DNA of 16,894 bases from an uncultured Bacteroidales bacterium (GTDB lineage Bacteria > Bacteroidota > Bacteroidia > Bacteroidales > F082), in contig CAJOIF010000043.1 of NCBI GenBank assembly GCA_905234765.1, positions 1 to 16,894 of the forward strand. The letters run 5' to 3'. The position numbers were made by a program, and so were the translations under genes. Each line of letters starts with the position of its first letter. Positions within the stretch are counted from its first letter, which is position 1. The notes beneath the pieces were generated by a model, which saw only the letters and a program-made list of their open reading frames with translations, did no database searches and was not told the DNA's origin. Shown here in pieces: positions 1 to 7,578 of this stretch.

Positions 1-1
1 A

Positions 2-457
2 ATCCACGGTAACGGCCATGTCTATAATTATGGAGCAAGTTATGGTATTTTTGACCTGTACAACAACTCCGCCTACGACATCACGGCCGTCGGCAACTAC
101 TGGGGTACAATTGATGAGCAAGAGATTGAAGACCATATCACCCACCAATTAGACGATCCAAGTTTGGGATTGGTCAACTATATTCCCTTCCTCGAAGATG
201 ACGGAGTGCATGAAACCAAAACAATTGACTTTGATGTTTGGCCCAACCCTGTTTCCAACGGCACATTCAGCCTCATTTTGGATGAAGCAACGCCATCCGA
301 AATAGTGATTTACAACCTCAACGGACAAAAAGTCGCTTCGCAATGTATTGAAAACAAAGTAAATACAATCAAAGTAAATACATTGGAAAGTGGCTTCTAT
401 TTCGTTGAAGTGAAGAACTCAGAAAAAACAATGTTGAAAAAAATCATAATCGAATAA
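2..457 (+). CDS. Secreted beta-helix protein with T9SS C-terminal sorting domain (5' truncated)
   Basis: Frame 2 is open from the left edge to the TAA at 455-457, giving the last 151 residues of a longer protein. The first part ends in an NYWGT motif, which resembles the NxWG motif that often closes right-handed parallel beta-helix (pectate-lyase-like) domains. After a short acidic linker comes a typical type A Por secretion tail of about 75 residues: it starts VWPNPVSNG, contains IVIYNLNGQKV, and ends in GFYFVEV...LKKIIIE. Such tails direct proteins through the Bacteroidota type IX secretion system and are removed or anchored at the surface. The protein is therefore probably extracellular or cell-surface. 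The catalytic or binding function lies upstream of the window and cannot be named. The gene ends 2 bp before the CARF-nuclease start, so the two may be co-transcribed. Confidence 0.85.
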   Translation: MHGNGHVYNYGASYGIFDLYNNSAYDITAVGNYWGTIDEQEIEDHITHQLDDPSLGLVNYIPFLEDDGVHETKTIDFDVWPNPVSNGTFSLILDEATPSEIVIYNLNGQKVASQCIENKVNTIKVNTLESGFYFVEVKNSEKTMLKKIIIE

Positions 458-459
458 CC

Positions 460-1620
460 ATGTCAAAAACCATCGTCAATATCATAGACAAAAGCAATCC
501 ACTGCCAGCATATTTGTTTACTAAAGAGTATTACGAAGAAAGTGATGAGTTGCTTTTCATTTCAACAGCTGAAGAATCAGATTGCATAGACCTGCTTGCA
601 AAGCAATTGGAAGTGGAAGAGACGTTGGTAAAAAGAATCATCATCAATCGCTATCAGGATAACCTGCTTTATGAGCGCATTTGTCGCACTATCAAGGACA
701 AATTGAATTCGGAGACCATATATTACCTTAATCTGGCGGGCGGCAACCGTTACATGACTTTGTCGGTGCAACATGTCTTTGAGGAGTTCAATACCTTATT
801 CTTCTACACGCAAACCCGAGAGAACCAAATTGTAAAGACCATCTTCGACAACAGCATCTATGACGACGACGATGAGATTTTTCCCATTAAGCACCGCATG
901 ACGTTGAAAGAGTATTTTGGTCTTTATGGACTGCAAAGCGATGTGGATCAACCACGCCAACAAGTTAAGGAAACGGCTTTTTCACAACATCTGTTTACCT
1001 TGTTCTCGCAAAACTTATTAGGTCAAGGTGATTATCAAGTAATGGAAACGCTGCGTGAGAAGTACCGCAATTGGAAATTCCTTATTATCTCGGAAATAGA
1101 AAACCCACACAAGGAATTTATGACACCCATCCCAAATCTGAGTAAGTTCTTGAATTACATTGGTTTTGTCCCCGAAAGGAAAGGCTCTCTTCAAAATTAT
1201 GAAATTGAGTATCTTACAGGTGGTTGGTTTGAGGAATATGTCTATGCTTTGATCAAAAACGTACTGAATCCAGATGATATCGCCATGGGTGTACACATCT
1301 CTAATGGTATTATTAAACACAACAATGAGTTGGATGTCTGCTTCATCAAGGCCAACAAGTTGTTTGTCATAGAGTGCAAGACAGGTGTAAACAGTGAAAG
1401 TTTGTATAACGAGATTGTATACAAAGTCTGCGCTTTGAAAGAAGTGTTGCTTGGAACCAGCAATTCTTACATTTTCTCTCTCAAGAAAGACCATAAGGGA
1501 AACTGGAAAAAGACGGCCAAATATATGGGTATTACTTTCTGCGATTGGCTCAATTTGACCAAACCGGAAATGCTGAAGAATATCCTTAAATCTATGGATA
1601 AAATCGCAAAGGAGCACTAA
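460..1620 (+). CDS. Card1/Can2-like CARF-nuclease (DUF1887 family)
   Basis: This 386-aa protein, close to the usual length of the family, has the Card1/Can2 (DUF1887) architecture. The N-terminal CARF-like Rossmann domain (about 1-150) has NLAGGNRYM at 91-99 in place of the commoner NxTGGTK nucleotide-binding loop. A middle linker runs from about 150 to 245. The C-terminal PD-(D/E)xK nuclease domain has GGWFEEYV (254-261), NELDV (289-293, D292) and IECKTG (304-309, E305/K307). In characterised members, cyclic tetra-adenylate made by type III CRISPR-Cas binds the CARF domain and switches on cleavage of single-stranded DNA and/or RNA. I see no cas gene or CRISPR array in the window, so activation by another cyclic nucleotide or by a distant locus is possible. 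The start lies 2 bp after the upstream stop with no promoter between. Its 3' end overlaps the convergent LD-carboxypeptidase gene by 4 bp. Confidence 0.85.
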   Translation: MSKTIVNIIDKSNPLPAYLFTKEYYEESDELLFISTAEESDCIDLLAKQLEVEETLVKRIIINRYQDNLLYERICRTIKDKLNSETIYYLNLAGGNRYMTLSVQHVFEEFNTLFFYTQTRENQIVKTIFDNSIYDDDDEIFPIKHRMTLKEYFGLYGLQSDVDQPRQQVKETAFSQHLFTLFSQNLLGQGDYQVMETLREKYRNWKFLIISEIENPHKEFMTPIPNLSKFLNYIGFVPERKGSLQNYEIEYLTGGWFEEYVYALIKNVLNPDDIAMGVHISNGIIKHNNELDVCFIKANKLFVIECKTGVNSESLYNEIVYKVCALKEVLLGTSNSYIFSLKKDHKGNWKKTAKYMGITFCDWLNLTKPEMLKNILKSMDKIAKEH

Positions 1621-2513
1621 TTTGTAGTCCAAACAGACCCTTCTTTGGTAATAGTGAGTTTTGATTTTTGTCCTAAGACAATTGAGCGATTGTCGGCAAA
1701 ATGTCCAGCTGGGAAACCAAAACATAACGGATAATCCTTATCTTTGACAGCTTCGGCAATGACTTCCTCTACACTCATTCCGAAAGGATCTGGATTGTCG
1801 TGAATTTGAGTCAGTCCTCCTACAATAAGACCTTTAAGATGTGATAATATTCCAGCACGTTTTAAGGCATGCATCATCCTATCAATGTGATAGATATACT
1901 CATCTACTTCTTCAATAAACAGAATCTTTCCATCCGTTTTCGGAAAAGAATTGGAACCTATCATACCATATAAGACGGACAAATTACCGCCTACAACCTC
2001 AGCTTCAACAATTCCAACTCTATTCAATGGATGTGTTGCAAACTCATAATGTAAAGACTGACCCACCAAAGCATCAAACAAGGATTGTTTTGCCTCAATG
2101 GTTTTATTATCAAAACAATAGGGCATGGAAGCATGAAGGCTAGGAATACCCAAACTTTGCAGTTTGCCATGAAAGACTGTAGTATCACTGAAACCGACTA
2201 TCCATTTTGGATGATGCAAAAACTTTGTGAAATCCAACTTATCAATAATACGAATGCTACCATAACCTCCTCGTGACAGCCAAATGGCTTCTATGCTTTC
2301 ATCATCAAGATATTCCTGGAGGACAGAAGCACGAAAGTCATCGTTACCGGCAAAAATATAATGCTCAGCGAATAACCTATCGTCATAGACAGGAGTAAAG
2401 CCTTTTTCTACCAACCAATCAATAGCATATTGCATTTGTTCGCGTGTCATTTTACGCGCTGGAGCAGCAATGGCTACTTTAGAACCAAATTTCAAATATT
2501 TCAATTGACTCAT
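1617..2513 (-). CDS. ldcA: LD-carboxypeptidase, peptidase family S66 (LdcA/MccF-like)
   Basis: This 298-aa protein is of normal length for S66. The family removes the terminal D-alanine from tetrapeptides during murein recycling in the cytoplasm; MccF members instead cleave microcin-C-type peptide-nucleotides. The catalytic residues are visible: the nucleophile Ser109 in GFSDTT, Glu201 in IEEVDEY, and His271 in PAGHFADN. SRGGYG (80-85) before the nucleophile and VVGGNLSVL (173-181) are further family motifs. There is no signal peptide, in keeping with a cytosolic enzyme. Its start overlaps the stop of the MORN-repeat gene as ATGA (2510-2513), so it is the second gene of a two-gene minus-strand operon. 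Its end overlaps the CARF-nuclease gene tail to tail. Choosing LdcA rather than MccF rests on commonness only. Confidence 0.88.
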   Translation of the reverse strand: MSQLKYLKFGSKVAIAAPARKMTREQMQYAIDWLVEKGFTPVYDDRLFAEHYIFAGNDDFRASVLQEYLDDESIEAIWLSRGGYGSIRIIDKLDFTKFLHHPKWIVGFSDTTVFHGKLQSLGIPSLHASMPYCFDNKTIEAKQSLFDALVGQSLHYEFATHPLNRVGIVEAEVVGGNLSVLYGMIGSNSFPKTDGKILFIEEVDEYIYHIDRMMHALKRAGILSHLKGLIVGGLTQIHDNPDPFGMSVEEVIAEAVKDKDYPLCFGFPAGHFADNRSIVLGQKSKLTITKEGSVWTTN

Positions 2514-4024
2514 TCCTTTATGATTTCATTCTCATCCAAAGCCTCCCCATCATATTTTATTTCTTTCCCATGGTCGTATGTAATGGTAAAATACAATTCA
2601 CCAGTCTCCAAATATTTTTTCCAATCACCGTGTTTTACCCCAGCAGCATAGCTTTGGATTTCACTCAGTTTACCATTTTCATAATAGAAGAAATGCTGTC
2701 CATCTGGATAACCAGCGTTGAATGTACCACGAAATGCCATTTTTTCGTTGTCATAATAAGACACCCATTCACCTACTTGCTTGTCGTTTCGGTACTCACC
2801 TTGGGTACGCATGTCACCAACTTGTTCCATCCATTTGCCGTTTTTCATTCCATCGAAATAAGTGCCCGAAACAATGAGGTTACCCTTGGTGTCATATTCT
2901 TTGTAAGGTCCATTATGCAATCCCTTGAAGAATTGTTCCTCTATTTGCTTTTGTCCGTTGTCGTAAAACCAAGTCCAAACACCATCTGGATCGCCTTCCT
3001 TATAGATACCGACTTCCTGCAATTGGCCATTATGATAATAGAACTTCCACTCACCAGAACGCAATCCATCAAGGAAAAGGCCTTCCGCACGTAAAGTACT
3101 GTCAGGGTAAAACTCCTTGTACTCACCACGACGTTTACCATCTGTTCCTACTACGCCTTCACTCACCAAACCACCTTTCTTATAAGTCTGCGACTTGACT
3201 ACATTACCGTTTTCGTCAAATTCGCGCCAAACTCCTTCACGTTTGCCATCACGAAAAGAAACCTCACGTTTTACTTTACCATTAGGAAAGTATTCATGTT
3301 TCACAACCAATGGCTTCATATCAGATTCCAACACCTGTTCCATGTCATTGACATATTTGGTAATCTTCTTCAAGTTGCCTTTCGAATCATATTCCTTATA
3401 AAAACCATCACGCAAACCATGACGATAATAACATTCAGTATGCACACTCCAATCATCAAAAAAAGTCTTCCAATAGCCGTGTTTCTTTCCTTCGCGGTCA
3501 TATCGGTTCAAAGACTCGCGAGTCATCACAAAACCTTTTCTATAATTGACGATTTCCCGCAAAAGTCCAGAGGTATCAAAAACTGGTGAAACACCATCCT
3601 CGAAACCATTTTTATAAGTAATCATCTGTAAAAGACGACCTTTTCTGTCATACCTCCGACCTTCCCCTTGACGTATATCATTCACAAAAGGCTCCATCAT
3701 CACTTCAGTTTTACTGAAAGTAAAACGAGAACCGTTTTTCAAGTCATTTTTGTAATTGACAATTAAGCTTGTATCACCATTCTCACTAAAAAACACCCAA
3801 GTACTGTCCAAAAGAAAATTTGTGCGTTTTCCTATACTTTTCAGCTGACCATTTTCATAATAAGACTTCCATAACCCATCAGGCTTTCCATTACGGAGAA
3901 TACCTTCACTTGAAATTTGTCCATTTGGATATGTAAATCTCTGATATTCAGTTTGAGAAAAAATATTCTCACTGAAAACCAGTATCATAAAAACAATCCA
4001 GATGATATGAAATTTGTCCAACAT
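2510..4024 (-). CDS. Secreted MORN-repeat protein (YwqK-like)
   Basis: This 504-aa protein begins with a signal peptide: a short polar start, a hydrophobic core at about 8-19 (IIWIVFMILVF), and probable cleavage near 22-25. Nearly all the rest is about 18 tandem units of 22-24 residues of the MORN_2 type, pattern (Y/D)xNGxLxxxGxYxxGxxxGxWxxY. Clear units include YPNGQISSEGILRNGKPDG near the start and YENGKLSEIQSYAAGVKHGDW near the end. Units in the 170-290 stretch are longer and more diverged. Such proteins fold as extended beta-hairpin arrays. Bacteroidota have many exported examples, often labelled YwqK-family antitoxin with no demonstrated antitoxin function. Its operon partner is the LD-carboxypeptidase, so a periplasmic or envelope role is plausible but not shown. 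A TATCTTTG -7 element lies 20 bp upstream of the start. Confidence 0.85.
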   Translation of the reverse strand: MLDKFHIIWIVFMILVFSENIFSQTEYQRFTYPNGQISSEGILRNGKPDGLWKSYYENGQLKSIGKRTNFLLDSTWVFFSENGDTSLIVNYKNDLKNGSRFTFSKTEVMMEPFVNDIRQGEGRRYDRKGRLLQMITYKNGFEDGVSPVFDTSGLLREIVNYRKGFVMTRESLNRYDREGKKHGYWKTFFDDWSVHTECYYRHGLRDGFYKEYDSKGNLKKITKYVNDMEQVLESDMKPLVVKHEYFPNGKVKREVSFRDGKREGVWREFDENGNVVKSQTYKKGGLVSEGVVGTDGKRRGEYKEFYPDSTLRAEGLFLDGLRSGEWKFYYHNGQLQEVGIYKEGDPDGVWTWFYDNGQKQIEEQFFKGLHNGPYKEYDTKGNLIVSGTYFDGMKNGKWMEQVGDMRTQGEYRNDKQVGEWVSYYDNEKMAFRGTFNAGYPDGQHFFYYENGKLSEIQSYAAGVKHGDWKKYLETGELYFTITYDHGKEIKYDGEALDENEIIKE

Positions 4025-4044
4025 TATTTCTTTGTTTCACGGTT

Positions 4045-4052
4045 CAAAGATA
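4045..4052 (-). promoter_or_regulatory. Bacteroidota -7 promoter element for MORN/ldcA operon
   Basis: The minus strand reads TATCTTTG, matching the TAnnTTTG -7 consensus of the Bacteroidota primary sigma factor, 20 bp upstream of the MORN-gene start. I do not see a TTTG -33 element at the usual distance, so the call rests on the -7 element and its position. Confidence 0.5.
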
Positions 4053-4417
4053 AGCAAAAAACTTCAAAACGATTTCATAATTTTTCAACCGCCGAAATCA
4101 TATTATATCATATACCTTTTATTAATTTATTTAATTATATGATAATGTTGATAAGGTTGTGAAATGGTTGAAAACTTCTCATTAAAATTCTTGCATTAAT
4201 GTATCTTAATTTGAGAATGACTTTACAAAAAACGATATTAGTTTCTGTTTCAGTTCTATCACCTCTTTTTCATATATCCGATGATTTTTTATTCACTAGG
4301 TAAAATGACTATCATTTTTCAAAAATTCTGTTCATTTTATCGTGTTTCTGGGTTAAAAAAACAGCCTTTTTAGTTTTATCAACACGACACAATTTTTAAT
4401 TGACCCAAATCAAAAAG

Positions 4418-4442
4418 TTATCAACAAATCACTTGTTGATAA
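4418..4442. repeat. Perfect inverted repeat formed by two DnaA-box-like 9-mers
   Basis: TTATCAACAA (4418-4427) and TTGTTGATAA (4433-4442) are perfect 10-bp inverted arms separated by 5 bp (ATCAC). Each arm contains one TTATCAACA box, in head-to-head orientation. There is no T-run after it on the plus strand and the arms are AT-rich, so it looks like a protein-binding site rather than a terminator. Confidence 0.85.
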
Positions 4443-4530
4443 ATACTTAATTTATTTATAATCAATAATTTATATTAAAAATATGATATAAATTATAGAT
4501 TGTAATTTACTCATAAATAAGCAAATAATC
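4441..4530. other. AT-rich stretch, possible DNA unwinding element
   Basis: Only 10 of 90 bases are G or C, and only 4 of the first 60. The stretch begins at the end of the inverted DnaA-box pair and contains no open reading frame of note. Its position between the box pair (4418-4442) and the last box (4570-4578) is what an origin unwinding element would show. An ordinary AT-rich upstream region of rpiB is the plain alternative. Confidence 0.45.
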
Positions 4531-4533
4531 ATG

Positions 4534-4561
4534 TTAGAAACAACGAAAAAATGTAACTTTG
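4534..4561 (+). promoter_or_regulatory. Promoter of rpiB-lutB
   Basis: TAACTTTG at 4554-4561 matches the TAnnTTTG -7 consensus, 25 bp before the rpiB ATG. A weak -33 candidate, TTAG at 4534-4537, lies 16 bp upstream. One TTATCAACA box (4570-4578) sits between this element and the start codon, inside the predicted leader, where a bound protein could block transcription. Confidence 0.5.
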
Positions 4562-4586
4562 CAGATTATTTATCAACACCTGAAAA

Positions 4587-5024
4587 ATGAACGGAATTAT
4601 TCCTATAGCAAGCGACCATGGCGGCTTCGACATGAAGCAATATTTGATTGAAAAACTTCAAAACGCCGGCTTTGAGGTACGTGATTTTGGTACACATACT
4701 GCCAATAGTGTCGATTATCCTGATATGATTCATCCTTTGGCAACGGCTATCTCTAAAGGCGAGTTTCCCTTGGGGATCATCTTGTGTGGCAGTGGTAATG
4801 GTGCCCAAATGACGGCCAACCATCATACTCATGTTAGGGCGGCGCTTTGTTGGAATGTCGAATTGGCGAAATTGGCACGTCAGCACAATGATGCCAATAT
4901 CCTTGCTTTGCCTGGACGGTTTATTCCCAACGAACTGGCATGGGAAATGGTACAGGCTTTCCTTTCCACTGAATTTGAAGGTGGCAGACACTCGGCAAGA
5001 GTAGAAAAAATAGAACAATTCTGA
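4587..5024 (+). CDS. rpiB: Ribose-5-phosphate isomerase B
   Basis: This 145-aa protein has the RpiB/LacAB fold and normal length. It interconverts ribose-5-phosphate and ribulose-5-phosphate in the cytosol, in the non-oxidative pentose-phosphate pathway. Visible motifs are ASDHGG (8-13, with substrate-binding Asp10 and His11), VDYPD (42-46), ILCGSGNG (65-72, with the catalytic Cys67) and RQHNDANILALPGR (98-111, with His100). The ATG at 4587 puts ASDHGG at the usual distance from the N-terminus. It is followed after 5 bp by the LutB-like gene, so the two probably form one transcript from the promoter at 4554-4561. An allose-6-phosphate isomerase activity, known for some relatives, cannot be excluded. 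Confidence 0.93.
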   Translation: MNGIIPIASDHGGFDMKQYLIEKLQNAGFEVRDFGTHTANSVDYPDMIHPLATAISKGEFPLGIILCGSGNGAQMTANHHTHVRAALCWNVELAKLARQHNDANILALPGRFIPNELAWEMVQAFLSTEFEGGRHSARVEKIEQF

Positions 5025-5029
5025 GTTTT

Positions 5030-6397
5030 ATGACAGAGAATAGTACCTTATTCAATGAAGCCGCAGAGATTGCCTTTGACGAAGAACATTGGCAAAAACT
5101 CAATTATGGTACAGGATGTTACGAAGGTAGTTTTGCCCGAGGAAAGATCAACTACCGCAATATGGACTTGGAAAAGCAGCGTGCCTATACGTTACGCAAC
5201 AAGTCGGTGATGAAATTGGAAAAGCTCTTGGTGGACTTTGAGACGCATTTCAATGCCAATGGCGGCAAAGTACTTTGGGCTCGAAATGCCAATGATGCGA
5301 TTTCATTGATATACGAAATCATCACTATGGAACGGGCTACCAGTGTAGCACGTTCCAATTCAATGGTGCTTGACGAAATTGGATTAAACGATTTTCTCAG
5401 CCGAAAAAACATTGCATTGACAGAAACAGGCGTGGCGCGTTTTGTGTTGCAAGCATGTGGACAAAAATCCTATCATCCCTTGGCACCTGCCATCCATCTC
5501 TCAAAAGAAGAGATCAATGCGGTTTTGACAAAACACTTTAAGCTCAAACCTGACAGCAGCGCAAAGCAAATGGTGAATTTTGTGCGTTTTAAAGTTGGTA
5601 ATGCAATAAAAGACACACCGATATGCATTACGGGTGCCAATTTCTTGCTGTCAGAAGAGGGTGGGGTAGTGCTTACCGAGAACGAAGGTAATATATTGAA
5701 AACCTGTTCACAAGCAAGAGTTCACATCGTTGTGGCTGGACTCGGCAAAGTGATTCCCAATCTTGATGATTTGAGTGTCATGTTGCCTTTGTTGTCATCA
5801 CATGCCACAGGTCTCCCCATGGCGGCTTACAATAGCATCACTTTTGGTCCAACCAAAGATGAAAATGGTCCAGACAAGATGTATGTCATTCTGTTGGACA
5901 ACGGGCGATCACAACTGCTTGAACATGAGCGACAACGTCAAGTGATTTCTTGCATCCATTGTGGTGCTTGTGTCAGCGTGTGTCCCATTTACAAAAACAT
6001 TGGCGGTTACACATATGGTTCGCCTCATGTTGGTCCGATGGGTACGGTGATGACACCATTGATGAATGAATTGAGTGACTATGCGCACCTTACTACAGCG
6101 TGTGCCTTGTGTGGTCGTTGCACAGAAGTCTGTCCCGTCAAGATTCCGTTGGATGATCTCATGGTTGAAAACCGCAATTTGGTAAACAACAAAAAGGTAG
6201 GCAACACCAAACTTGATTCGTTGTTTCGTCTTATGATTTGGCACTGCAAGTCACGCAAGAAAATGGATAGTCCATTGTTTATGAAGAAGATAGAATTGAA
6301 ACGATTTATCAATTCACAAACATGGGGGAGTCGTCGAACCTTACCCGAATTTGCTCCTAAGTCATTCAGTCAGATTTGGAAAGAGACAGATTTGTGA
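5030..6397 (+). CDS. lutB: LutB-like LUD-domain iron-sulfur protein
   Basis: This 455-aa protein resembles LutB/YkgF, the large iron-sulfur subunit of the LutABC L-lactate oxidation system. A LUD domain covers about 60-300, including TGANFLLSEEGGVVLTENEGN at 201-221. Two [4Fe-4S] ferredoxin motifs follow: C308-C311-C314-C318 and C358-C361-C364-C368, each CxxCxxCxxxCP. The C-terminal tail (about 380-455) matches the usual position of the DUF3390 region of LutB. It would pass electrons from substrate oxidation in the cytoplasm. lutA and lutC normally sit beside lutB, but here the partners are rpiB upstream and a convergent unrelated gene downstream. The substrate and partner are therefore uncertain, and the symbol reflects the family only. 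Confidence 0.85.
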   Translation: MTENSTLFNEAAEIAFDEEHWQKLNYGTGCYEGSFARGKINYRNMDLEKQRAYTLRNKSVMKLEKLLVDFETHFNANGGKVLWARNANDAISLIYEIITMERATSVARSNSMVLDEIGLNDFLSRKNIALTETGVARFVLQACGQKSYHPLAPAIHLSKEEINAVLTKHFKLKPDSSAKQMVNFVRFKVGNAIKDTPICITGANFLLSEEGGVVLTENEGNILKTCSQARVHIVVAGLGKVIPNLDDLSVMLPLLSSHATGLPMAAYNSITFGPTKDENGPDKMYVILLDNGRSQLLEHERQRQVISCIHCGACVSVCPIYKNIGGYTYGSPHVGPMGTVMTPLMNELSDYAHLTTACALCGRCTEVCPVKIPLDDLMVENRNLVNNKKVGNTKLDSLFRLMIWHCKSRKKMDSPLFMKKIELKRFINSQTWGSRRTLPEFAPKSFSQIWKETDL

Positions 6398-6407
6398 TGT
6401 TGGTTTG

Positions 6408-7514
6408 TTATTGTAATCCGAAATAGAGTCCTACAATGGCACCAATACCTAAGAGAACGGCAATAATCACTCTCCAAGCGGAGACAGGTGCTTTGCCGCC
6501 CACCTTGCCAGTTTGACCGTTTACCACAAATTGATACACTTTTTCCTTGTATTTGAAGGAAGAAATCCAGGTAGGAACAAGGAGGTATTTATAAGTGATA
6601 TGACTGTAGAGGGTTGAGAATCTAACCGAATCGGCACGGTTGGCACGCCAATGGTGGCGGACATATGTGGCAATGTCGGAACTCAAACGCGACTGAATGG
6701 TGTTTTGCGCCTGATTCCAGCCTTCTTTCAAGCCAATGGAATAACGTTCAGCAATGAAACCAGCCACCACTTGAGGTGAATAGGGCACTAGTTTCGAGAA
6801 GTCAAAAGGCTCGCAAGCCTTTACGCCCGAATTCTCTTGGCGTTTGGATGCCATGACGGTGACATCATCGAAAAACTCTTGATAAACACCACTAACATGT
6901 CTCCAATCGGTTACGGTCTTGGTATTGCCATCTTTGTCTCTTACCTTTCTGTCATAACCGGCCCGTGCAGTGAAATTGGAAGTAGTTTGTGCGTCGTAGG
7001 TCCAATAAGGAAGATATACGCCTTGGAACGAATCGGGGCGCGCGTTTTTCTTTGCTTTCGACGGGGTAAACCATTTCCTTTTGAGCCATTTTGTGAAGCC
7101 TTCACCGGCTTGGTCTTTGGTGATAGAGAAAGGACACACAGCACCTGGGGCAATGGTGTTTTCGTTAGCGGCAGGCATTACACTCGTAGAGCCGCAGAAC
7201 GGACACACCGCGGCAGTCTCGAGAGCGTCGTAGATACTGACAGCACCGCATTGCTTGCATTGCACCGATTTTTTCTGTTCACCCCAGTTGAAACTCTCTG
7301 TATGAAGAGCCGATTCAAAGTCCATCTCACAGATTTCGTTTCCTTCTTCAGGTTTGGGCAGTTCGCATGAGTAACCACAATAATCACAATGCATCCCACC
7401 CGTTGCCGGGTCAAAGACGACTGTGGCACCGCAGTTCGGGCATTTCTTGTCGGTCTCCTTTTCTGTCCTTTCCGAAAGTATTTGTTCTTCGGGGTTATCA
7501 AAGTATTCTGACAT
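6408..7514 (-). CDS. Zinc-ribbon protein with C-terminal membrane anchor
   Basis: This 368-aa protein has four CxxC pairs: C25/C28 with C43/C46, and C86/C89 with C104/C107, so two zinc ribbons. The first resembles a TFIIB-type ribbon (CPNCGATVVFDPATGGMHCDYCG). A conserved-looking globular part begins with GVYLPYWTYDA (165-175). The end is a single hydrophobic segment at about 346-366 followed by only a couple of residues, so the protein is probably tail-anchored with its domains in the cytoplasm. Similar proteins are annotated in databases as TFIIB-type zinc ribbon-containing or primosomal-protein-like, without known function. It has its own near-consensus promoter (7538-7569) and lies downstream of the EF-G2 terminator, so it is transcribed on its own. 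Its end converges on lutB with a 10-bp gap. Confidence 0.75.
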   Translation of the reverse strand: MSEYFDNPEEQILSERTEKETDKKCPNCGATVVFDPATGGMHCDYCGYSCELPKPEEGNEICEMDFESALHTESFNWGEQKKSVQCKQCGAVSIYDALETAAVCPFCGSTSVMPAANENTIAPGAVCPFSITKDQAGEGFTKWLKRKWFTPSKAKKNARPDSFQGVYLPYWTYDAQTTSNFTARAGYDRKVRDKDGNTKTVTDWRHVSGVYQEFFDDVTVMASKRQENSGVKACEPFDFSKLVPYSPQVVAGFIAERYSIGLKEGWNQAQNTIQSRLSSDIATYVRHHWRANRADSVRFSTLYSHITYKYLLVPTWISSFKYKEKVYQFVVNGQTGKVGGKAPVSAWRVIIAVLLGIGAIVGLYFGLQ

Positions 7515-7537
7515 AGATTTGATGTTATATTACGCCG

Positions 7538-7569
7538 CAAAAATAAAGAATCAGTTTGAAAAAATCAAA
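7538..7569 (-). promoter_or_regulatory. Near-consensus Bacteroidota promoter of the zinc-ribbon gene
   Basis: On the minus strand TTTG (7566-7569) is followed after 20 bp by TATTTTTG (7538-7545), matching both the -33 and the -7 consensus with the expected spacing. It ends 23 bp before the ATG. It is the best-formed promoter of this type in the window. Confidence 0.7.
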
Positions 7570-7578
7570 CGACAAAAA

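Larger units (their letters stand above)
4146..4578. other. Candidate replication origin (DnaA-box cluster with AT-rich unwinding region)
   Basis: The 562-bp gap between two divergently transcribed operons has five exact copies of TTATCAACA: plus strand at 4376-4384, 4418-4426 and 4570-4578; minus strand at 4146-4154 and 4434-4442. This 9-mer differs at one position from the classical DnaA box TTATCCACA. A rough estimate for AT-rich DNA of this length is about 0.02 copies by chance, and I found no other exact copy elsewhere in the window by eye. Two copies form a perfect inverted pair, and an 11% GC stretch of 90 bp follows directly, as in a DNA unwinding element. Genes on each side are transcribed away from the region. 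No dnaA or dnaN is in the window, but origins in this phylum are not always next to dnaA. Alternatives are a DnaA-binding regulatory site or another protein's operator. Confidence 0.5.

Noticed and set aside
1018..1725. Minus-strand frame of 235 codons across the CARF-nuclease gene
   Set aside because: The plus-strand protein has recognisable CARF and nuclease motifs over its full length. The antisense product has no recognisable domain and runs into the LD-carboxypeptidase gene in another frame.
4418..4442. Inverted repeat read as a terminator
   Set aside because: The stem is AT-rich with no T-run after it, it is far from the end of any gene, and the arms are copies of the dispersed TTATCAACA 9-mer.
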